A stretch of 11,369 bases of DNA. Origin: an uncultured Treponema sp. (lineage in GTDB: Bacteria; Spirochaetota; Spirochaetia; Treponematales; Treponemataceae). Each line of letters opens with the position of its first letter. Position 1 is the first letter of the stretch. The stretch is from the NCBI GenBank assembly GCA_934699065.1, contig CAKUWD010000085.1:1-11369 (forward strand). The letters run 5' to 3'. A program made the translations under genes and the position numbers. The notes under the pieces were generated by a model. The model worked only from the letters and a program-made list of their open reading frames with translations, was not told the origin of the DNA and searched no databases. Shown here one piece after another: positions 5,522 to 11,369 of this stretch.

Positions 5522-6406
5522 TTGACGGATAAAAAGGATTTATTAAAAAAGTCAGTATTAATATCCATCATTCTCCTTATTTTTTCCGCAGGTCTTTCGG
5601 CTCAAAGTTATTTCATTGATTATTATGGTATTGTTTCCACAGAAATTGATGAAAACATGTCTAAAATGACAAGCGATCTATACTATACTCAGCTTACAGA
5701 GATTAATAATTTTACCATCACAGACAAAAGAACAAGTCCAAATCTCAAAAACCGCCCGGATATATCTGCTTTTTCTGAAAGTGCCCTGGCATTTTTTACT
5801 CTTATCACAAAAGATTCCGATTCAGACAAATGGATTACAACATATTATGTTATTGATAAAGCAAATAATGAAGAGCATTCAAAACAAAAAAAATTCGATT
5901 CTTTCTATAAAATACTGATGGAACCGAAGGATGTTCTAAGACAGACTATAAAACAGCTTATTGAAAATGACACTTCTGCCAAGACTCTTACTTCACAAAC
6001 CTCCTCTGAAGCTCCAGATTTAACAACAACTGATATTTCTTCTACAGAAGAACTTTCCGGCACCTGGACAGGCGAAGATAATATCAAAAAAATTGTAATA
6101 ATGAGAGGTGGTCGTGGCTTTGTAATCTTTAATAACGGTGCAACTATGAATATTATCGTTGAACTTTCTGGTGATGAATCAAATAAACAGGTTCTTATAA
6201 CCCAGAAGGGAAACTCAAATGCATCTTTTTATCCTGAACTTCAGCGTTCGGCTGCCTTAACTGCTGCAGTTTCGGCAGAACCAATCAAATGGACACTTAC
6301 ACTTATAAACGGAAATACTTTAAAAGGAATAAAAGATACACTTTTACCTGAAGGAAACAGTTATAAACAGGGAACAGTAAGCGTTATCTGGACAAGACTC
6401 AATTAA
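5522..6406 (+). CDS. Exported protein of unknown function, co-transcribed with smpB
   Basis: A 294-residue protein I do not recognise. The N-terminus is a clear export signal: KK, a hydrophobic core (VLISIILLIFSAG), then LSAQS, with likely cleavage near residues 27-28. There is no lipobox Cys, so it should be periplasmic or surface exposed rather than a lipoprotein. The first mature half (about 28-150) contains YYGIVSTEIDENMSKMTSDL. A Ser/Thr-rich linker follows (about 150-176, SAKTLTSQTSSEAPDLTTTD). The C-terminal domain (about 178-294) starts LSGTWTGEDNIKKIVIMRGG and looks like a small beta-rich fold. The start is TTG at 5522, one base after the smpB stop; AGAGG a few bases upstream supports it. 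It ends eight bases before the convergent division gene, with no visible terminator between them. Confidence 0.8.
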   Translation: MTDKKDLLKKSVLISIILLIFSAGLSAQSYFIDYYGIVSTEIDENMSKMTSDLYYTQLTEINNFTITDKRTSPNLKNRPDISAFSESALAFFTLITKDSDSDKWITTYYVIDKANNEEHSKQKKFDSFYKILMEPKDVLRQTIKQLIENDTSAKTLTSQTSSEAPDLTTTDISSTEELSGTWTGEDNIKKIVIMRGGRGFVIFNNGATMNIIVELSGDESNKQVLITQKGNSNASFYPELQRSAALTAAVSAEPIKWTLTLINGNTLKGIKDTLLPEGNSYKQGTVSVIWTRLN

Positions 6407-6414
6407 AATACAAA

Positions 6415-6912
6415 TTAAATCTGAGGAAGATCGTATACAGGAATACCAGTTACAATCGGTTTTTTATCTTTACCAAGAACTATATTTCCTGCACTAATAT
6501 CATATAAAAGGAAAATAATCGTAAAAAGAAGAGCAAAGCCAAAACCTACTATTTTGCATACTTTTTCCGGCAAAAATTCAGGTTCTTCATGGCGCAAAAC
6601 TGAACCTGTATCATACAATGTTGTCTGAGCCGGACGCAAACCTGTAATTTTAACAAGTTTTTCACCATCACTTACATAATCAAGCTTATGTGCATAAGAA
6701 GCGATAACAGCCCTGTCATTTTGCAAAGCAGCAAGTTCCAGTGCGAGTTCACTGTTAATATTCTGAATTTCAGTAGTTTGTTTACTTATAATACATTTCT
6801 GCTCTTCCATTTTATTATAACAATGCAGACTGTTTTGCCCGAATGTCATTGACAGAAGAACGTAAACAAAGGTTCCGAAAAATATTGCCGCCAAATACTT
6901 TGCACGATTCAT
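6415..6912 (-). CDS. DivIC/FtsB-like septum formation initiator with a second membrane helix
   Basis: FtsB/DivIC proteins bridge early and late division proteins at the septum. From ATG 6912 the protein has 165 residues. A first membrane helix (about 6-24, KYLAAIFFGTFVYVLLSMTF) is followed by a coiled coil (about 34-66, EEQKCIISKQTTEIQNINSE). Then comes the family signature region NDRAVIASYAHKLDYVSDGEK, corresponding to the usual xAReklgyvkpgE. After a linker there is a second hydrophobic helix (about 119-138, IVGFGFALLFTIIFLLYDIS) and a short basic tail. FtsB and DivIC normally have one helix, so this copy would span the membrane twice. A TTG at 6933 would add seven residues. Neither start has a strong Shine-Dalgarno; the ATG is preferred. 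The gene is convergent with the exported protein gene and divergent from the acidic protein gene. Confidence 0.72.
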   Translation of the reverse strand: MNRAKYLAAIFFGTFVYVLLSMTFGQNSLHCYNKMEEQKCIISKQTTEIQNINSELALELAALQNDRAVIASYAHKLDYVSDGEKLVKITGLRPAQTTLYDTGSVLRHEEPEFLPEKVCKIVGFGFALLFTIIFLLYDISAGNIVLGKDKKPIVTGIPVYDLPQI

Positions 6913-7063
6913 AGATAATTTACTTATCGGCAATAATTTCTGTTTTCTGAAATGAAAATATGTGTTATAATAATAAAAAAGTTGTATTAATTTTTCTCTA
7001 TTATTTCAGGCTTCTCATGCCGATAATATAAAAGAATATTAATACTCGAAAGAGAGGAGCTAT

Positions 7064-9832
7064 ATGAGTAAATCTGATGACAATACAAATGAACTTGAGA
7101 GTTACGGTGTTTGGGTCAAAAATACAGCAGAAAATGATAATACTGAAGTGACCCCCGCAGATACATCGGATGAACTGAATCTTGATGATGGCGGTTTGGA
7201 TTTACCAGATTTCGACGACTCCGATTTTTCTGATATGTTCAAAGAAGATCCTCAGGAGGCTGCTGCAAATAGCCTTGATGATTTTGGCAGCGAAGATGAC
7301 ACAACGCTCAGTACAGATGAACTTGCAAATATTACTGGTGGAGTTGATGTAGAACAGGTTGAAGCACCTGAAGAAAATGTTGAGGATGCCTTAAATTTTG
7401 ATGACATTGCCCAAACTGAGGAAACAGCAGAAGAACCAGATGCTGAAGCTGAAATCTCTACAGAATCAGATGAAATTAATTTTGATGATATAGTTTCTGA
7501 TACTGAAGCAGGCGAAGAAGCAGAATCTTCTATAGATACTTCAGAATTTGATACAGAAATTCCAACTGAAGAAGTAACAGATTTTAATACTGATATTCCA
7601 ACAGAAGAAGTAACTGATTTTGATACAGAGATTTCTGGTCAATCAGAAACAGAATCTGAAGAAATTTCAACCGAAGATGAAGAGATTTCTCTTGATGACT
7701 TTATGGACGAAGGCTTCTCTGATGAATCAGTAGCATCAGGTAATAACGGTTTCGAGCCAGGAGCTGGACCATCAGCTGCTGCAGCTGCTTCTTCTGAAAC
7801 TGAAGAGCTTTCTCTTGATGATTTTATGGATGGTGATTCTTTTGACTCTGCTCCTGAAGAAGCAAAACAGGAAGAAACTGTAGAAGATGAATCCCCTCTT
7901 GATATGGATATCAGTTTTGATGATTCTGCTGATACAGTTGAAACTGAAGATAATCTTTCACTTGATATTTCCGCTGATGACGATGATGACACAGATTACG
8001 ATACAGAAGAAAGTGAAAGCGTAGAAACTGAAGAAGTTTCAATGGATGACTTTGGATCAAGCTTTACAGCCGAAGAAAGCACTACCCCATCAACAGCAGC
8101 AGCTTCTGAAAATATCAATACAGAAGATGTTGATCTTTCCGACTTTGGTATTGATGCTAATGCAGAAGAAACTCCAATTGTTCAGGATGTAGAAGAAGCT
8201 AAAAATAAAGAAAAGGTTATTGATTATGATCTTTCTGTCGGTGATGAAAATACTGCTACAGCACCTGTTGTAAATGAAATTAAATCAGATACTGAAAACA
8301 CAGATGAACTTGAACAGGTTGATTCTGAACCAGCGGCTGCAGATGAAAATAAAACAACAGTTGACAATTCTCTTCTCCAGCAGATTGTTTCAGAACTTTC
8401 AAATCTTAAAGATGAAATGAACAAACTCAAGTCTAATCTTGAGGAAATCAAACATGAACCTGCCGTTACAGCTGTTGCAGCCGGTGTTGCTGCAGGTGCC
8501 GCTGCTGCTGCTGTTTCAAATGAAGTAGATATTCCTGAAGAAACAGAAGAAGACAAAGGCGGATTCTTTAGCGGAGACGATGAAGACGATACAATCGCTC
8601 TTTCATTTGATGAGCTTGACAACATTATGAATACTGCAGATTTCAGCGATACTGTTGAAGCTGATGAAAATGCAGACGCCAGCTCTGATGAAACTGTAGA
8701 AACTGAGGCAGAAGTAGAAGAACCAGTTGTTGAAGAAACTGTTATTGAACAAACTGAAGCTGAAACTCCGGTAATCGAAGAGCCTGTTATTTCTGAAGAA
8801 GAACCTGTTATTGAGGAATCTGTAATTACTGAAGAAGAGCCGGTAATCGAAGAAAATCAGGTTGAAATTGAAGCAGAAGAATCTTCAGAAGAACCAGCTA
8901 TCGAAGAAATTGTAACAGAAGATACAGTTCCTCTTGAAGAGGATAATATCGAAGATGATACTATCATTGAAGAATCAATAATTTCTTCTGAGCCTGAAAT
9001 CTCTGATACAACAGATATTTCAGATTCAACTGAAACAGAAATTGAAAATGCTATTTCTTCTGATGAAAGTACTAATATCGAAGACATTGATCTTAATGAA
9101 GATCAGACTGAAGATTCATTTGATTTTTCAAACGAGAAACTTGAAGAGCCTGAAATTGATGAGTTTATTCCAGATGGAAATGATGAACTCTTTGAAGAAG
9201 AAGCTCTGCCTGATGAAATTTCAATTCCAAAAGAAGAAGATCTTCTTGTTGAATCAACTTCTTCTGACTTCATGGATTCTGTAAAAGAGACTACTGAGGA
9301 AGAAGAACCGGAAGAAATAATACAGGAAGAAAGTATTGATGAAATGGAGCTTGAGCTTCCAGAAGAAAGTGAAGAAGAAGTTATTGAGAATGATATAACT
9401 GTTGAAGCAGATGACGACATTCCAACCGTAGATAAAGTTCTTTCTGAAGAAACAGAACCAGAAGTTGAAGTTGATGCAGAGGCTGAGGCTGAAAATGAGC
9501 CAGAAGTTGAAGAATCTTTCACAAGCGTAGACAGTTTTTCAGAAGAAAATACAATTGAAGAACCTGTAACTGAAACTCCAGCAGATACATCTTTTGCAGA
9601 AGTTGATAACCTTGACAACACACTTTCTGACAGTAACCTAGCCTATCTTGACAAAACAGATTCTGAAACAGAAACTGCTGCAACAACTGATCTTAAACAG
9701 GACATAAAATCTGTTCTTCTTTATATGGATCAGCTTCTTGAAAATCTTCCTGAAGAAAAGATTGTTGAATTTGCAAAGTCAGATGAATTTGTTACTTACA
9801 AAAAATTGTTCTCTGAATTAGGATTGTCTTAA
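7064..9832 (+). CDS. Very large acidic, low-complexity protein with DDF-like motif repeats
   Basis: A 922-residue protein of unknown function, dominated by Glu, Asp, Ser and Thr, with no signal peptide and apparently no Cys. The N-terminus carries ESYGVWVKN (about 12-20), the only Trp-containing spot I noticed. Short acidic-aromatic motifs recur: LDLPDF (45-50), SLDDFG (70-75), NFDDI (111 and 139), SLDDFM (209 and 250), SMDDFG (326), DLSDFG (357) and SFDELD (514). A short coiled coil (about 436-463) precedes an Ala/Gly-rich hydrophobic stretch (about 466-486). EEPVIEE-like repeats fill about 552-597. The C-terminus (876-922) looks folded and helical: IKSVLLYMDQLLENLPEEK. The pattern suggests a disordered cytoplasmic scaffold between two ordered ends; this is inference. 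ATG 7064 has an AGAGGAG Shine-Dalgarno. Downstream genes follow closely. Confidence 0.82.
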   Translation: MSKSDDNTNELESYGVWVKNTAENDNTEVTPADTSDELNLDDGGLDLPDFDDSDFSDMFKEDPQEAAANSLDDFGSEDDTTLSTDELANITGGVDVEQVEAPEENVEDALNFDDIAQTEETAEEPDAEAEISTESDEINFDDIVSDTEAGEEAESSIDTSEFDTEIPTEEVTDFNTDIPTEEVTDFDTEISGQSETESEEISTEDEEISLDDFMDEGFSDESVASGNNGFEPGAGPSAAAAASSETEELSLDDFMDGDSFDSAPEEAKQEETVEDESPLDMDISFDDSADTVETEDNLSLDISADDDDDTDYDTEESESVETEEVSMDDFGSSFTAEESTTPSTAAASENINTEDVDLSDFGIDANAEETPIVQDVEEAKNKEKVIDYDLSVGDENTATAPVVNEIKSDTENTDELEQVDSEPAAADENKTTVDNSLLQQIVSELSNLKDEMNKLKSNLEEIKHEPAVTAVAAGVAAGAAAAAVSNEVDIPEETEEDKGGFFSGDDEDDTIALSFDELDNIMNTADFSDTVEADENADASSDETVETEAEVEEPVVEETVIEQTEAETPVIEEPVISEEEPVIEESVITEEEPVIEENQVEIEAEESSEEPAIEEIVTEDTVPLEEDNIEDDTIIEESIISSEPEISDTTDISDSTETEIENAISSDESTNIEDIDLNEDQTEDSFDFSNEKLEEPEIDEFIPDGNDELFEEEALPDEISIPKEEDLLVESTSSDFMDSVKETTEEEEPEEIIQEESIDEMELELPEESEEEVIENDITVEADDDIPTVDKVLSEETEPEVEVDAEAEAENEPEVEESFTSVDSFSEENTIEEPVTETPADTSFAEVDNLDNTLSDSNLAYLDKTDSETETAATTDLKQDIKSVLLYMDQLLENLPEEKIVEFAKSDEFVTYKKLFSELGLS
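7547..7633 (+). repeat. 36-bp in-frame tandem repeat within the acidic protein gene
   Basis: Two full 12-codon units (7547-7582, 7583-7618) and a partial third encode FDTEIPTEEVTD, FNTDIPTEEVTD and FDTEI. The unit is diverged at the DNA level by a few bases, so it is a recent but not identical duplication and could change copy number by slippage or recombination. Confidence 0.65.
8717..8854 (+). repeat. Degenerate EEPVIEE repeats in the acidic protein gene
   Basis: Residues about 552-597 contain repeated units of the form (E)EPV(V/I)EE, for example EEPVVEETV, ETPVIEEPV, EEPVIEESV and EEPVIEENQ. The spacing is irregular (about 8-13 codons) and the DNA is only moderately conserved. Confidence 0.6.
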
Positions 9833-9833
9833 T

Positions 9834-10634
9834 ATGGGACTTCTTTCACGAGCCAGTACCCTGGATAAAAAAGAAAAGATTCAGGGGCTGGCTTTTTCTG
9901 ATTTTATAATCAAACATTCATTAAAAATCTGCGCTTTACTCGAAAAAAAAGAATCTGATTATTTTGTTAAAAATAGTATAGGTTTTGATGGTAATTCGAT
10001 TATCTCTGCAATTTCTACAGCAGACTTCTGGAATGGAATCTGTCCTGTATCCAAAAAGATTTATTCTTTTACAAATCAAGATGAAATAAATCCTTTATTA
10101 CAATTATTTTCACTTAATATAAAAGACAATATTAAAAATCTTTATATATATAAAAATACAAATTCTCAGATTTTATTATCAACTGAAATTATTACAAATA
10201 AAATTGCAGATGATATAGAACTTTTAGATAACAGTTTTCATATTTGTACTATTTCAAATCTAAATTCTTTAATACAAGATAATTCTGTAGTTTTAAAACT
10301 TAATATAGATTATTCTGAAGCAGTAGAAAGTTTTATTACTGCTAAAATGAAATCTGATATAAAAAATAAATCTTATGTACAATCAGCATTATTAAATGAA
10401 ATATATAACCGTTTTATCTGTTATTATAATTCTCCAGATTCGACTGTTTTATCTGGAATAAATTCATTAAAAACTGTAATTATCACAGATAAAACATATT
10501 CTATTGAATTAATTGCTAATCATTTGATTTTGAATATAAAAGATCTTCTTGAGCATTATGCTGAATTAATAAAAATTGATTTTTCTGGAACAGCAGAATC
10601 CTGTGCTGAAACTCAAGCTTTTCTCCAGTCATAA
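9834..10634 (+). CDS. Conserved-looking hypothetical protein, 266 aa
   Basis: I do not recognise this protein. It starts MGLLSRASTLDKKEKIQGLA and shows no signal peptide or membrane helix, so it is probably cytoplasmic. The best ordered-looking part is about residues 20-75, including KNSIGFDGNSIISAISTADF and WNGICP. The rest is rich in Ile, Asn, Lys and Ser, with A+T-rich codons from about 10090 on. The ATG lies one base after the stop of the acidic protein gene (TAA T ATG), with AGGA about ten bases before it inside the upstream coding region, so the two are very likely translated in a coupled way. The DUF115 gene follows after 20 bases. The pairing suggests a function together with the acidic protein, but nothing in the sequence names it. 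Confidence 0.75.
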   Translation: MGLLSRASTLDKKEKIQGLAFSDFIIKHSLKICALLEKKESDYFVKNSIGFDGNSIISAISTADFWNGICPVSKKIYSFTNQDEINPLLQLFSLNIKDNIKNLYIYKNTNSQILLSTEIITNKIADDIELLDNSFHICTISNLNSLIQDNSVVLKLNIDYSEAVESFITAKMKSDIKNKSYVQSALLNEIYNRFICYYNSPDSTVLSGINSLKTVIITDKTYSIELIANHLILNIKDLLEHYAELIKIDFSGTAESCAETQAFLQS

Positions 10635-10654
10635 AATATCCGGGTGGCTAGACT

Positions 10655-11369
10655 TTGGAAATAAAGTTTCAAAAAGCAAAAAATGAAGAACTAACTGCAT
10701 TAATTAATGGTCACTTTATTCATTCAAACTATGCACCTTCAAAAGAAGCACAGCGATTTGTTGATAATCTGAAACTCCCCTTTTTACCTTCCTGGATCAT
10801 TATTCTTGAACCAGCCCTTTGTTATGCTGTAGATTTTTTTAAGCAAAAATTTCCTGATATAAAAATTGCTGGTGTAAGATATACTTCACAGTTTTCCGAG
10901 TTTGATAAAAAACTGGATTTAGTATTGAATTATTCCGAACAATATTTTAAAACTCTCCTTGAAAAATCTTTTAATGAAGAAGAACTTCTTACAGCATTTT
11001 TTGTAAGCTGGCCTGCTTCATCTCAAATTTTTCCCGATATTGAAAAAAAAATCTGGAATGATATAAAAGACTCTTTAGAACGTGCAAAAACTCTTTTAAT
11101 TACACGTGAATATTTTGAAAAAAAATGGCTTCTAAATTCCTGCCGTTTTATCAGTTCAATTAATAAAATTGCAACTCTTAAAAAAATAATTGATAAAGAC
11201 TGCCTTATTGTATCTTCTGGACCAAGCTTAAAACCTTTCATTAATCTGATAAAAAATAATAGACACAACTTTTTTATAATATGTCTTTCATCAGCAATTT
11301 CTGTTTGTCTGAAAGAAAATATTATTCCTGATATATTTATGTCCACTGATGGCGGTTACTGGGCAGGTG
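10655..11369 (+). CDS. Maf-type (DUF115, MptE-like) protein, 5' part; continues past the window
   Basis: An open frame runs from TTG 10655 to the right edge (238 codons) without a stop. It reads MEIKFQKAKNEELTALINGH and onward. PSWIIILEPALCYAVDFF resembles the N-terminal Rossmann-like strand of Maf proteins. The central motif DCLIVSSGPSLKPFINLI matches the DUF115 signature GxGPSL, and NIIPDIFMSTDGGYW matches the conserved Asp region after it. This family includes motility-associated factors, which attach nonulosonic acid sugars to flagellin in several bacteria, and the archaeal pterin kinase MptE. A glycosyltransferase role is therefore likely by family but not proven here. The start is inferred from GGGTGG about eight bases upstream. 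It lies 20 bases after the preceding gene, in the same probable operon. Confidence 0.8.
   Translation, partial: MEIKFQKAKNEELTALINGHFIHSNYAPSKEAQRFVDNLKLPFLPSWIIILEPALCYAVDFFKQKFPDIKIAGVRYTSQFSEFDKKLDLVLNYSEQYFKTLLEKSFNEEELLTAFFVSWPASSQIFPDIEKKIWNDIKDSLERAKTLLITREYFEKKWLLNSCRFISSINKIATLKKIIDKDCLIVSSGPSLKPFINLIKNNRHNFFIICLSSAISVCLKENIIPDIFMSTDGGYWAG

Noticed and set aside
7639..9621. Long Ser-rich reading frames on the minus strand inside the acidic protein gene
   Set aside because: They are mirror frames created by repeated GAA/GAT/TCT codons in the plus-strand gene: low complexity and no ribosome binding sites.
1..11369. CRISPR array, tRNA or rRNA genes
   Set aside because: No regularly spaced repeats with unique spacers, and no tRNA or rRNA-like segments were seen on either strand.

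Overview
The window looks like chromosomal DNA of a spirochaete, most likely a Treponema of the gut or rumen group. The reasons are the flbD-motA flagellar pair, the hemW/lepB/smpB cluster (an order I recall from treponemes, not checked), a Maf-type DUF115 glycosyltransferase, and A+T-rich DNA with many TTG/GTG starts. This assignment rests on gene content alone.

Layout. (1) 1-493, minus strand: the start of motA (runs off the left edge) and a complete flbD, overlapping as TAATG, with a sigma70-like promoter upstream. (2) 679-2767, plus strand: an OmpR-type response regulator and its sensor histidine kinase, divergent from the flagellar genes. The kinase stop overlaps the stop of the convergent hemW. 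(3) 2764-4695, minus strand: hemW (radical-SAM haem chaperone) preceded by lepB (signal peptidase I), with lepB on a TTG start and a strong Shine-Dalgarno. The LepB copy has Arg where the catalytic Lys should be. (4) 4696-5058: a divergent lepB/smpB intergenic region. It carries a 143-bp non-coding element with perfect 21-bp terminal inverted repeats and an exact 10-bp flanking direct repeat, which is the signature of a MITE. (5) 5059-6406, plus strand: smpB and an exported protein of unknown function, one base apart. (6) 6415-6912, minus strand: a DivIC/FtsB-like division protein with an unusual second membrane helix. (7) 7064-11369, plus strand: a 922-residue, extremely acidic, low-complexity protein with repeated DDF-like motifs, a 266-residue unknown, and the 5' part of a Maf-type (DUF115) gene, probably one operon.

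How the genes fit together: the left part is motility plus a two-component system. The middle is housekeeping (haem delivery, protein export, ribosome rescue) invaded by a small mobile element. The right part is a likely lineage-specific operon combining a disordered acidic protein with a glycosyltransferase-like enzyme of a family often linked to flagellin glycosylation. The strongest observations are the MITE-like element, the altered LepB active site, a smpB promoter whose predicted start falls almost on the start codon, and the acidic motif-repeat protein.
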